The notes: generated by a model not told the origin, from the sequence alone. Counted from the stretch's first letter, positions 16,062 through 23,717 are shown. The stretch is 35,394 nucleotides of DNA from Oscillospiraceae bacterium (GCA_017549125.1 JAFYVL010000068.1:1-35394), one strand, 5' to 3'. Program-made: numbers and translations.

Positions 16062-17450
16062 ATGGATAAAAAAAGCCAAAGCCTCGCCAAGGGTATGCTC
16101 ATCTATGCCATTGGCAACTTCGGAACAAAGATCCTGTCTTTTCTCATCGTTCCGCTATATACCTTTTATATTTCCACAGAGGATATGGGTGTTTACGATC
16201 TGCTCATATCCACCGTCAATTTGCTCTGCCCCTTGATCACTATGCAGATCGCCGATGCGGCCTATAGCTGGATCATCCGTGGCACAGCCAAACCCAGAGA
16301 TTGCATCGCCGGATCTATGACCCTGCTGACCTTCAATTCCGTGGTGGCGGTGCTGGTTACCTGTGTGGTACACAGCTTCTACCCTATCCCCCATTTTGGT
16401 CAGTTTGTGCTATTGATGCTCAGCTATAATGCCCTGTCGGTAATTCAGAAATTCCTCCGAGGTCTGAAAAATCAGCGGCTATTCGCCATTTCCGGCATTG
16501 TGTACACCGCTATTTTCCTCAGCCTGAATGTACTGCAGATCTGCGTACTGCGGCAGGGTGTTGCCAGCCTCCTCTCCAGCGCATTCATTGCCAATATGCT
16601 CACCATTGGCATGATCTATCTGTGTGAAAAGCAGGTGCGGGTCAACTTCCTGAAGAAGCCCGATTTCAAGGTCATTAAGGCCATGCTGGTCTTTGCCATT
16701 CCCTTGATCCCCAACCAGCTGAACTGGTGGGTCATCAATTCTTCCGACCGGTTCATTGTCACCGCCTTTTTAGGGCTGAGTGCCACCGGTGTGTTCGCCA
16801 TCGCCCACAAATTCCCCAGTATTTTACAGTTGGTTCTGAGCCTGTTTACCACCAGCTGGCAGGACTTGGCGGTTGCCGACCAGGAGAAGCCAGACGCCTT
16901 CTATGGGGATGTTTTCAAGCGGCTGTATGTGATCGCTTTCTCCCTGTTACTGCCTGTGATCCCCGCCACACGGCTGGTGATCACCTGGTTTATGGACAGT
17001 AGTTATCACGCCGCTGCTGATTATGTGGCATTTTTGTACATGGGCACAGCATTCCAGGCATTTGCCTCTTTTTACGGTGTTGGGTATCTGCGCTCCAAGG
17101 ACACCAAGCAGGCTTCTGCCACCAGCATTTACGGTGCGATCATCAACATTCTCGTCCATTTGAGTTTGGTGAAGGTGATCGGTCTGCAAGCCGCTTCCCT
17201 GTCCACCTTCCTGGGTTTCCTGGTCATGTGGCTGATCCGGGAAAAGCAGAACCGGAAGGAATTGAATATCCACATTCGCTGGGGTCATTTCCTGCTGTGT
17301 GCGCTGCCGGTTCTGGCGCTTAGCATCGCTTCCAGTTATACAAATACCATGATCGATTGTATCCTAACAGGTGTAGGCGGTATCGCCTTCCTGGTGATCA
17401 ATCGGGCGTTCATTCTGGGTATGGTGAAAAAGGTTCTGAAAAAAGCATAA
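16062..17450 (+). CDS. Wzx-type repeat-unit flippase
   Basis: This 462-residue polytopic protein has about 12-14 membrane segments and the polysaccharide-transporter pattern (start AIGNFGTKILSFLIVPLYT; then SSDRFIVTAFLGLSATGVFAIAHKFP). It moves undecaprenyl-linked repeat units across the membrane. AAAGGA lies upstream of the ATG. It is the last gene of the operon and is followed by a terminator. Confidence 0.92.
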   Translation: MDKKSQSLAKGMLIYAIGNFGTKILSFLIVPLYTFYISTEDMGVYDLLISTVNLLCPLITMQIADAAYSWIIRGTAKPRDCIAGSMTLLTFNSVVAVLVTCVVHSFYPIPHFGQFVLLMLSYNALSVIQKFLRGLKNQRLFAISGIVYTAIFLSLNVLQICVLRQGVASLLSSAFIANMLTIGMIYLCEKQVRVNFLKKPDFKVIKAMLVFAIPLIPNQLNWWVINSSDRFIVTAFLGLSATGVFAIAHKFPSILQLVLSLFTTSWQDLAVADQEKPDAFYGDVFKRLYVIAFSLLLPVIPATRLVITWFMDSSYHAAADYVAFLYMGTAFQAFASFYGVGYLRSKDTKQASATSIYGAIINILVHLSLVKVIGLQAASLSTFLGFLVMWLIREKQNRKELNIHIRWGHFLLCALPVLALSIASSYTNTMIDCILTGVGGIAFLVINRAFILGMVKKVLKKA

Positions 17451-17452
17451 CA

Positions 17453-17486
17453 AAAGGGTTGTCCGAATAAGGACAACCCTTTTTGT
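17453..17486 (+). terminator. Terminator of the exopolysaccharide operon
   Basis: AAAGGGTTGTCC pairs with GGACAACCCTTT around a GAATAA loop, ending in TTTTT. It starts a few bases after the flippase stop codon. Confidence 0.93.
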
Positions 17487-17501
17487 GTGGTCTGGCGCGT
17501 T

Positions 17502-17525
17502 AGCGGAACGCTGCCGCTCCCTACG
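17502..17525. repeat. REP-like palindrome with GTAG foot (family B, degenerate)
   Basis: On the minus strand GTAG precedes GGAGCGGCAGCGTTCCGCT, an imperfect palindrome related to the 4113 and 32010 copies. Confidence 0.55.
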
Positions 17526-17556
17526 AAAAAACCGCCAGTCGGGTGACTGGCGGTTT
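17525..17556 (-). terminator. Terminator of the larA-like/malic enzyme operon
   Basis: ACCGCCAGTC pairs with GACTGGCGGT; on the minus strand six T follow. It lies 12 bases after the malic enzyme stop codon. Confidence 0.92.
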
Positions 17557-17567
17557 TGTATGTGTAA

Positions 17568-18740
17568 TTAGATGCGAGCCACGCCATCCTTGCGAGCGGC
17601 CTCGGCAACAGCCTTAGCAACTGCAGGACCTACACGCTCATCAAATGCAGCGGGAATGATGTACTCAGCGGTCAGCTCGTCCTCGGAGATCAGGTTTGCC
17701 AGAGCCTCAGCAGCAGCAACCTTCATGCCCTCGGTGATGTCAGATGCACGAACGTCGAAAGTACCACGGAAGATACCGGGGAATGCCAGAACGTTGTTGA
17801 TCTGGTTGGGGAAGTCGGAACGACCGGTAGCGATCACAGCTGCGCCGCCAGCCTTTGCATCCTCGGGGAAGATCTCGGGAGTGGGGTTAGCGCAAGCAAA
17901 GATGATAGACTTGTCAGCCATGGTCTTGACCATCTCGGTGGTCAGAGTGCCGGGAGCGGAAACACCGATGAATACGTCAGCGCCCTTAATGACCTCAGCC
18001 AGAGTGCCCTGCTTCTTCTCCAGGTTGGTAACCTGAGCCATCTCTTCCTTGATCCAGTTCAGACCATCACGGCCGGCATAGATAGCGCCGGTACGGTCGG
18101 TCATGATCACATTCTTGAAGCCGGCAGACAGCAGCAGCTTCACAATAGCGATAGCGGCAGCACCTGCGCCGGAGGTAACGATCTTAACGTCTTCCTTCTT
18201 CTTGCCAACAACCTTCAGAGCGTTAACCAGACCTGCCAGGGTGATGACAGCAGTACCGTGCTGGTCGTCGTGGAAGATGGGAATGTCACACTTTTCCTTC
18301 AGCTTGCGCTCGATCTCGAAGCAACGGGGAGCGGAGATATCCTCCAGGTTGATGCCGCCGAAAGAACCGGACATCAGATAAACAGCGTTCACGAACTCGT
18401 CAACGTCCTTGCTCTTGACGCACAGAGGAATGGCGTCCACGTCGCCGAAGGACTTGAACAGAGCGCACTTGCCCTCCATAACAGGCATACCGGCCTCGGG
18501 GCCGATGTCACCCAGACCCAGCACAGCGGTGCCGTCGGTGATAACGGCGCACAAGTTGTGACGACGGGTCAGCTCATAAGACTTGTTGATGTCCTTCTGG
18601 ATCTCCAGACAGGGCTGTGCAACACCGGGGGTGTAAGCCAGGGACAGGTCATCCTTGGTCTTGCAGGGAACGGTAGCGATCACTTCGATCTTGCCGCCCC
18701 ACTCGGCGTGCTTCTTCAGGGATTCTTTTGCGTAATCCAT
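17568..18740 (-). CDS. NAD(P)-dependent malic enzyme
   Basis: Malic enzyme oxidatively decarboxylates L-malate to pyruvate and CO2. The 390-residue protein is the short bacterial form without a phosphotransacetylase domain. Visible motifs are LAYTPGVAQPC near the start, TDGTAVLGLGDIG, the catalytic/metal region FHDDQHGTAV, and the nucleotide-binding SGAGAAAIA. AGGAGG lies 8 bases before the ATG. It is 55 bases downstream of the LarA-family gene with no terminator between, so both are probably on one transcript. Confidence 0.95.
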   Translation of the reverse strand: MDYAKESLKKHAEWGGKIEVIATVPCKTKDDLSLAYTPGVAQPCLEIQKDINKSYELTRRHNLCAVITDGTAVLGLGDIGPEAGMPVMEGKCALFKSFGDVDAIPLCVKSKDVDEFVNAVYLMSGSFGGINLEDISAPRCFEIERKLKEKCDIPIFHDDQHGTAVITLAGLVNALKVVGKKKEDVKIVTSGAGAAAIAIVKLLLSAGFKNVIMTDRTGAIYAGRDGLNWIKEEMAQVTNLEKKQGTLAEVIKGADVFIGVSAPGTLTTEMVKTMADKSIIFACANPTPEIFPEDAKAGGAAVIATGRSDFPNQINNVLAFPGIFRGTFDVRASDITEGMKVAAAEALANLISEDELTAEYIIPAAFDERVGPAVAKAVAEAARKDGVARI

Positions 18741-18795
18741 TTTCTTATCCTCCTAAAAAGTTAATTACAATTTATCATCAAGCTTTCGCTTAATA

Positions 18796-20043
18796 TCACT
18801 CACAAATGGGCAGGGTTGCGCCGCCGTAGGGCATGGCGATGACGGTGGCATTGTCACCGTATTTCTCCATGGCCTGTGCAAAGGCTGTTTCCAGATCCGG
18901 CTGGGGATTCAGGAAAATACTGCGAACAAACTCCGGATCCATCTCCGAAATCAGATCAATGGCCGCATTCTCCAGCACCATACCAATGGCCGCTGCCTTA
19001 TGACCGCCCAACTCAAATTCCTTGCCGATGCGCTCCACCATGGAATGGGCAGTAGGCGCATTGACCAGCCAGGATTCAAATTTTTTGCTACCTAAACCTT
19101 CGGGACATGCGCCCATCAAAATGATCGTGCCGCCCTTCTTCACCGCATGCTTAGCATTATCCAGCGCCTTCTGGGTCTGGTACAGGTTGGCATCCTTCGG
19201 TGCGCCACCCTGGCTCACCAGCACAATATCCGCCTTCTGGGGAATGCTGCAGCGGTACATCTGATCTAAGTAGGCACAGCCCACACGGTGGGCTTTGGTC
19301 ACATCACCGGCCACCGCATAAACGATATGCTTATGCTCGTCCAGCACCGCATTGACAATATAATCAATGCCGCAAATGTCACCGGCTTGCTCAATATCCG
19401 CACGGAGCGGGTTACCCTCCAGCTTGCCTGCACAGGCATCCTGGGAGACCATCATCCGGTGGTTGGCCTGGATGGCATCCCGGGTGGAAACACCGGGCAT
19501 AATGGCCTTTGCGCCGCCGGAATAACCGGCAAAGTAATGGAACTCAATATTGCCCAGGCAAATCTTGAAATCTGCCTCCGCCACCACACGGGTGATATCC
19601 ACAGGTGTACCGGCAGGGGTGGTTCCCATGTGGATGCAATCACCGGGATCAGAGTCCACACAGCGCACCTGGCTGAACACATCCTGTCCCACCAGCTGGA
19701 TCATTTCCTCCTGGGTGTGGGGACGGTGAGAGCCCAGGGCAAACACCACGGTAATATCCTCTTTGGCCACACCGGCTGCGAACAACTCTTCCAGAACACC
19801 GGGAAGCACATCGTAGCTGGGCAGCGGACGGGAAATATCACTGGTCACAATGGCGATCTTCTGACCGGCCTTTACCAGCTCCCGGAGACGGGCACTGCCA
19901 ATGGGATTTTCCAGAGCATATCGGACAGCATCCTGTCCCCTACGCGCATGCTCCATGGGATTGGACTGAAGCACCGCCAGCAGATTCTTCTCTGCTACTT
20001 CTACGGTCTGTACACCCTTACCATAGCCAAATTCCAATTTCAC
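18796..20043 (-). CDS. LarA-family nickel-dependent hydroxyacid racemase
   Basis: The 415-residue protein belongs to the LarA (DUF2088) superfamily, whose founder racemises lactate with a nickel-pincer nucleotide cofactor bound to lysine. The key residues are all present: His106 in GSHRPH, His169 and Lys179 in EFHYFAGYSGGAKAIMPG, and His195 in ANHRMM, matching His108, His174, Lys184 and His200 of Lactobacillus LarA. Start codon is GTG with GGGGG upstream; a two-codon ATGCCGTGA overlaps it. Cofactor genes larB, larC and larE are not in the window. Coupling with malic enzyme suggests that the substrate may be malate, not lactate. Confidence 0.88.
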   Translation of the reverse strand: MKLEFGYGKGVQTVEVAEKNLLAVLQSNPMEHARRGQDAVRYALENPIGSARLRELVKAGQKIAIVTSDISRPLPSYDVLPGVLEELFAAGVAKEDITVVFALGSHRPHTQEEMIQLVGQDVFSQVRCVDSDPGDCIHMGTTPAGTPVDITRVVAEADFKICLGNIEFHYFAGYSGGAKAIMPGVSTRDAIQANHRMMVSQDACAGKLEGNPLRADIEQAGDICGIDYIVNAVLDEHKHIVYAVAGDVTKAHRVGCAYLDQMYRCSIPQKADIVLVSQGGAPKDANLYQTQKALDNAKHAVKKGGTIILMGACPEGLGSKKFESWLVNAPTAHSMVERIGKEFELGGHKAAAIGMVLENAAIDLISEMDPEFVRSIFLNPQPDLETAFAQAMEKYGDNATVIAMPYGGATLPICE

Positions 20044-20071
20044 GGCATTGCCCCCTTTCTTTAACCTTTAT

Positions 20072-20099
20072 ATTATAGCACAGATTACAATGTTTGCAA
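20072..20099 (-). promoter_or_regulatory. Promoter of the larA-like/malic enzyme operon
   Basis: On the minus strand TTGCAA (20094-20099) and TATAAT (20072-20077) are 16 bases apart, 28 bases before the GTG start. Confidence 0.75.
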
Positions 20100-20108
20100 T
20101 AGATAAAT

Positions 20109-20900
20109 TTACAAATTCCCCTTTGCCACCACCACAAAACGGGTATTGGAACGTCCCTTCTCACAGGTGGACAGAGTGATCAAGTGATCTCCATACTGGG
20201 GCGTGATCCCGGTGTCATAGAGGGATCGGGTTTTACATTGGTTCACAAATTCTGTAAATTCTTCCTCCGTCATGTCCACGAAGGTGTGGTACGGGAAGCC
20301 ATTTTTGGTACTGGCGGAGATTTTGAACACAGCGAAGATCTCATAGGTGTTCCGCTGGGTCAAGGTATCAAACCGGATATGGCGGTGATCCTCCCAGAAG
20401 CTTTGCTCTTTGTATTCCATCAGTTCACCGAACATAGCACCGGAGTTCATGCGATGGCCGTAGATGGTGATATTATCAGAGGGCGCGAACACATCGCATT
20501 CCTCACGGACATAGATCGAACCGGCAGCACTGGATTTTTGGAAGAAATCACGCTTTAGGTAATAGTCCGTATTTTCCGGTCGATGCATCACCGGGTAGTC
20601 TACTTTCGTGCCGGGGATGGTGATCCAGCCCACCATGTCCGGATTCAACAGGTACACATGGGCATACTCTCGGAGGATCTGGCGTAGTTCTCCGGTTTTA
20701 GGGTCTGTCACCTGCTCGTATTCCGGCAATTGTACGTCGTATTGGGGTTCTTGTCTCACAGAATCCACCATGTTCGACAATTTATCATAGTCCGCTTCCC
20801 GTTCGGCATCCTTCCAATAATAGTTCAGAAGCAGGCCGCCGCTGACCAGAAAGGTCACCGTAAAAAGGAGCAGCAGACAGCGTAAGATCCACTTTTTCAT
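20109..20900 (-). CDS. srtB: Class B sortase
   Basis: This 263-residue membrane-anchored transpeptidase has an N-terminal signal anchor (residues 5-28) and a class B sortase domain from about residue 80. The catalytic triad is visible: His149 in TIYGHRM, Cys246 in LSTCEKG, and Arg254 in NTRF. Class B enzymes attach NPxTG-type proteins or build pili. No sorting-signal protein is in the window, so the substrate must be encoded elsewhere. The gene has its own promoter and lies downstream of a mobile repeat. Confidence 0.93.
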   Translation of the reverse strand: MKKWILRCLLLLFTVTFLVSGGLLLNYYWKDAEREADYDKLSNMVDSVRQEPQYDVQLPEYEQVTDPKTGELRQILREYAHVYLLNPDMVGWITIPGTKVDYPVMHRPENTDYYLKRDFFQKSSAAGSIYVREECDVFAPSDNITIYGHRMNSGAMFGELMEYKEQSFWEDHRHIRFDTLTQRNTYEIFAVFKISASTKNGFPYHTFVDMTEEEFTEFVNQCKTRSLYDTGITPQYGDHLITLSTCEKGRSNTRFVVVAKGNL

Positions 20901-20920
20901 AGCAGCACATCCTTTTCTCT

Positions 20921-20949
20921 ATGATACCCTGTTTGTAGGGAAAAGTAAA
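20921..20949 (-). promoter_or_regulatory. Promoter of the sortase gene
   Basis: On the minus strand TTTACT (20944-20949) and TATCAT (20921-20926) are 17 bases apart, 20 bases before the start codon. Confidence 0.6.
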
Positions 20950-20977
20950 TATAAATTCCAATTTGTCGAACACCCCT

Positions 20978-21118
20978 CGTAGGGGCGGTTATCAACCGCC
21001 CGGTGATTTTGTCATAACAAAATCACATTGCCGAAAGGCAATAATCTAATTTATTTCTGCGAAATCCCAATCATTTGTATACAAATGATTGGGCGGGCGC
21101 TTAATAAGCGCCCCTACG
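20978..21118. repeat. Composite palindromic element, family E copy 1
   Basis: This 141-base element has perfect 10-base terminal inverted repeats (CGTAGGGGCG and CGCCCCTACG). Inside it is a string of hairpins: GGGCGGTTATCAACCGCCC, GTGATTTTGT/ACAAAATCAC, TTGCCGAAAGGCAA, CCCAATCATTTG/CAAATGATTGGG and GGGCGCTTAATAAGCGCCC. A second copy is at 28220-28350. It has no coding capacity and looks like a non-autonomous mobile element or structured RNA gene. Confidence 0.8.
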
Positions 21119-21135
21119 CACATCAAAATAAATAC

Positions 21136-21189
21136 AATACGAATAATCCAAAACCGGGGATTGCTCCCCGGTTTTGGATTATTCGTATT
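21136..21189 (-). terminator. Perfect 25-base-pair hairpin overlapping the M20 gene end
   Basis: Arms 21136-21160 and 21165-21189 are perfectly complementary around a TTGC loop. The right arm includes the last codons and stop codon of the minus-strand M20 gene. The centre is AAAACCGGGGA/TCCCCGGTTTT, which resembles an intrinsic terminator. Confidence 0.8.
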
Positions 21190-22267
21190 TTTCTGCCAGC
21201 TGCTGGAAGAAGTCCACACCCTTGAGCAGAACCTGCTCGTTGAAGGTGAAATCATCTGTATGCAATGCAGGGGTATTGCCAATACCCAGGAAGAAGAACA
21301 TACCCGGCAGATTCTTCTGATACCAGGAGAAGTCCTCGGTGACCATGCTGGGGGCTTCCAGTTCCTCAAACTCCACCAGGCTCTGTACCTTCTTGTACAG
21401 CTTGGAAGGATTCATTACCGGGGGATCGCCCTCGTTCATGTACACAGACACAGCACAACCGGTGCTGTTTTCCACCTCTTTGGCAATGGACACCAGACCT
21501 GCACGGAGAGAATAGAACACATCGTCCTGGAATGCACGGAGCGTACCCTCCATACGGGTTGTGCCGGAGATCACGTTACCGGCTGTGCCGCTTTCCATCT
21601 TGCCGAATTTCAGCAGGCGGTACACGCTCTTAGGCAGCGCACCCTCCATGGCGGTGGCACGGCGGTAGAACATGACCGCTGCCTGCAAAGCATCCAGACC
21701 CTGGGCAGCCTTGACCACATGGGCAGGACGGCCAACAATATCCACACGCACCTCGCAGGCACGGCTCATCATTTCATTGCAACGGCTGGCGATCACATTT
21801 TCCTGCAGTTCCGGCCACAGGGTCAGACCAAAAATGGCCTCTACCTTATATTTCTTGAAAATGCCTGTGCCGCACATATCCCGTGCGCCACCGGTGGTCT
21901 GGGCGGCAGGCTGGAACACCAGCAAGACATTACGCTTCATGCCCTTCTTGTCATTCAGGCGGCGAGCCAGCTCCAGCAAAATGGCCATGTGACCATCGTG
22001 ACCGCAGGCATGCATACGGCCGGGATTCCGGGAGGCATAACTCAGGCCTGTGTATTCAAAAATAGGCAGCGCATCCATGCCGCTGCGGAAGGCAATGGCC
22101 TTCTCTGCCCCAAAGTCAAACCAGGCGCAAATACCGCCCTCCATAGGGGAAAACACCTGGCAATTCAGCCCCGTCAGCTGCTCCTGCAGGTAACGAAGGG
22201 TCTGGGGCAACGCACGATCCAACTCCGGGATCTGGTGCAACGCCTGTCTGTCTTGAAAAATCTGCAT
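21179..22267 (-). CDS. M20D-family amidohydrolase homologue with lost active-site residues
   Basis: This 362-residue protein aligns along its whole length with M20D amidohydrolases (N-acyl amino acid or peptide hydrolases using two metal ions). Conserved parts are GMDALP, HACGHDGH (86-93), GRPAH, EDFSWY and ALH near the end. Two key sites differ: the usual FQPAEE with catalytic base and metal-binding Glu is FQPAAQ (Ala122, Gln123), and the usual GLH metal ligand is Thr149 in GLTLWPEL. I confirmed both changes in the bases. The frame is intact, so it is likely a made protein that has lost or changed its activity. AGGAGG precedes the ATG. Confidence 0.88.
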   Translation of the reverse strand: MQIFQDRQALHQIPELDRALPQTLRYLQEQLTGLNCQVFSPMEGGICAWFDFGAEKAIAFRSGMDALPIFEYTGLSYASRNPGRMHACGHDGHMAILLELARRLNDKKGMKRNVLLVFQPAAQTTGGARDMCGTGIFKKYKVEAIFGLTLWPELQENVIASRCNEMMSRACEVRVDIVGRPAHVVKAAQGLDALQAAVMFYRRATAMEGALPKSVYRLLKFGKMESGTAGNVISGTTRMEGTLRAFQDDVFYSLRAGLVSIAKEVENSTGCAVSVYMNEGDPPVMNPSKLYKKVQSLVEFEELEAPSMVTEDFSWYQKNLPGMFFFLGIGNTPALHTDDFTFNEQVLLKGVDFFQQLAEKYE

Positions 22268-22297
22268 ATACGCCCCTCCTAAGGTTCATTTTTCCTT

Positions 22298-22326
22298 ATT
22301 ATAGAGCATTTCTGTCACGGTGTCAA
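22298..22326 (-). promoter_or_regulatory. Promoter of the M20D homologue
   Basis: On the minus strand TTGACA (22321-22326) and TATAAT (22298-22303) are a perfect consensus with a 17-base spacer. Confidence 0.88.
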
Positions 22327-22420
22327 TTTACCTGGGAATTATTTTCACAAAACTGCGGCTGTGGAATATCTTGGAATGAGCGGCAACCGCTGCTCCATCT
22401 TAAATTCGGAGGTAATCATT

Positions 22421-22561
22421 ATGTATAACAACGGTTTCTGTGGCGGTAACATTTGCTGGATCATCATCCTGATCCTCTTGTTCTGCAACTGTGGCGGCAA
22501 CACCCTGTGTGGCGGTTGCGGCGGTAACGATCGCTGCGATAACAACTGCGGCTGCTGCTAA
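22421..22561 (+). CDS. Cys-rich membrane microprotein of 46 residues
   Basis: The start has a strong GGAGG 8 bases upstream, and a terminator follows 10 bases after the stop. The 46 residues include ten Cys, mostly in Gly/Asn-rich pairs (positions 7, 12, 22, 24, 30, 33, 39, 43, 45, 46), and one hydrophobic segment CWIIILILLFC (12-22). The layout is short head, membrane helix, Cys-rich tail. Similar small proteins occur in Clostridia but I know no function. Metal binding, a disulfide-rich surface peptide or a sporulation component are possible. No modifying enzyme is adjacent. Confidence 0.75.
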   Translation: MYNNGFCGGNICWIIILILLFCNCGGNTLCGGCGGNDRCDNNCGCC

Positions 22562-22568
22562 AAAACGA

Positions 22569-22594
22569 AGGGGGTGCGATTGCACCCCCTTTAA
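22569..22594. terminator. Bidirectional terminator between the microprotein and lexA
   Basis: AAGGGGGTGC pairs with GCACCCCCTT around a GATT loop. It stands 10 bases after the microprotein stop on the plus strand and 10 bases after the lexA stop on the minus strand, flanked by A and T runs. Confidence 0.88.
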
Positions 22595-22603
22595 AATGCT
22601 AAT

Positions 22604-23182
22604 TTAGTATTCTCTTACAACGGCTTTGACGATGCCGATGATTTCTGCATAAGTGCCGTCGATAGGGCCGTAGGCATCATTTTCCGGCATAAGCCAGACC
22701 TGGCCGTTTCTCCGGTGCAGACGCTTTACGGTGGCTTCATCGTCAATACGGGCAACCACGATCTGCCCATCATCCGCATTGGCCTGGGGGCGAACTACCA
22801 CCAAATCTCCGCTTAGGATACCCGCATTCATCATACTGTCACCACGGACACGAAGGCCAAAGCAATTGGGATCGCCCTCCCAATGCATCGTCCCCTCTTG
22901 ATTCTCCACCGCCAGAATGGGCTGACCGGCGGTAACCACACCCACCACAGGGATCTGTCCGGGACGGCGGGTGGTGGCAATGGCACGCTTGCGACCCTTT
23001 CCCTGGGCGGTCTGAAGCAGACCCTTTTGCTGCAGCTGCTGCAGCTGGTAGCTCACCGATGCGGTAGAGCGCAGACCCACAGCCGCACCGATCTCACGGA
23101 CAGAAGGGGCATAGCCATTCTCCTTCACAAATTCATTGACAAAGTCTAAAATCAACTGGGATTTATTACTGGTTCTTGCCAT
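22604..23182 (-). CDS. lexA: LexA repressor
   Basis: LexA represses DNA damage genes and cleaves itself when RecA filaments form. The 192-residue protein has an N-terminal winged helix-turn-helix (residues 1-65), the Ala85-Gly86 cleavage site in VVTAGQP, and the Ser116 (GDSMM) / Lys153 (TVKRL) catalytic pair in the S24 peptidase domain. Size is near the family norm. GGAGG precedes the ATG. Immediately upstream lies a 13-base-arm palindrome that may be its operator. Confidence 0.95.
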   Translation of the reverse strand: MARTSNKSQLILDFVNEFVKENGYAPSVREIGAAVGLRSTASVSYQLQQLQQKGLLQTAQGKGRKRAIATTRRPGQIPVVGVVTAGQPILAVENQEGTMHWEGDPNCFGLRVRGDSMMNAGILSGDLVVVRPQANADDGQIVVARIDDEATVKRLHRRNGQVWLMPENDAYGPIDGTYAEIIGIVKAVVREY

Positions 23183-23200
23183 GACGCACCCTCCATTACA

Positions 23201-23229
23201 TATTTATCGTTCCAATGGAACGATAAATA
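23201..23229. promoter_or_regulatory. Palindrome upstream of lexA, possible autoregulatory operator
   Basis: Perfect 13-base arms (23201-23213 and 23217-23229) around AAT, with centre GTTCCAATGGAAC, lie 18 bases before the lexA start. The order of half sites (GTTCC..GGAAC) is the reverse of the known Firmicutes box GAAC-N4-GTTC. Part of the right arm also occurs near 26177 beside a repeat, so it could instead belong to a repeat end. Confidence 0.45.
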
Positions 23230-23345
23230 AATGCAAAATACAGAATGCAAAATGCAAAATGAAGGTATCGCCAAGGGCGATTATTGTAAATCATTTGCTA
23301 AGCTTATACCTCAATTATGCATTATGCATTATGAATTATGCATTT
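23230..23345. repeat. AT-rich MITE-like intergenic element
   Basis: The left part has ATGCAAAAT repeats and the right part ATTATGCAT repeats, with an inner inverted pair AGGTAT/ATACCT and a GCCAAGGGC hairpin between. No gene is seen. Confidence 0.5.
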
Positions 23346-23417
23346 TGGGCATCAGCCCAATAAATTGTTTTTTCTATTATAGCACATATGAACGAAAAAG
23401 GAAAGGATTTTTTCCTA

Positions 23418-23446
23418 TTGACCACATCCTTTTTGCGTGGTATACT
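23418..23446 (+). promoter_or_regulatory. Promoter of the B12 riboswitch transcript
   Basis: TTGACC (23418-23423) and TATACT (23441-23446) are exactly 17 bases apart, shortly before the riboswitch. Confidence 0.85.
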
Positions 23447-23464
23447 ATCCGTGACAATTGAACA

Positions 23465-23672
23465 ACCATTCCGTGGCAGGTATGGCGCATGGTCATGCTT
23501 GCTGAACAAGATAATCGGGTGTAATTCCCGAACGGTACCGCCGCTGTAAGATCTGAGAGGCACGATTTGGTGAAAACCGGTCACTGGAAGCAATTCTGGG
23601 AAGGCTGTCGTGCTTTGTGGGACGCACCGCCCAGAAGATCCAGTCAGAAGACCTACGGAACTGGCATTTTCA
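23465..23672 (+). ncRNA. Cobalamin (B12) riboswitch
   Basis: The leader has the conserved cobalamin aptamer blocks in order: CGGGTGTAATTCCCG, the B12-box region ACGGTACCGCCGCTGTAA (23541-23558), GGTGAAAACCGG, TCACTGGAAG, CTGGGAAGG, and the closing CAGTCAGAAGACCTACGG (23651-23668). Adenosyl- or other cobalamin binding should switch the downstream terminator. Aptamer ends are approximate. It precedes the DUF4430 and ECF S-component genes. Confidence 0.92.
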
Positions 23673-23717
23673 GCATCCTCTGCGTGATATGGAGGGTGTA
23701 TTGTCGCGGAAAACCGG

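Noticed and set aside
6525-17450. Prophage or genomic island
   Set aside because: No integrase, phage structural gene or flanking repeats. Promoter, terminator and codon use fit the host.
20029-20050. Regulatory two-codon leader ATGCCGTGA overlapping the larA-like start
   Set aside because: Such a short overlap easily arises by chance, and nothing else supports attenuation.
21089-22282. A 397-codon open frame on the plus strand
   Set aside because: It is antisense to the M20 homologue and begins inside a repeat.
22421-22561. RiPP or lantibiotic precursor
   Set aside because: No modifying enzyme, protease or dedicated exporter lies nearby; neighbours are lexA and an M20 homologue.
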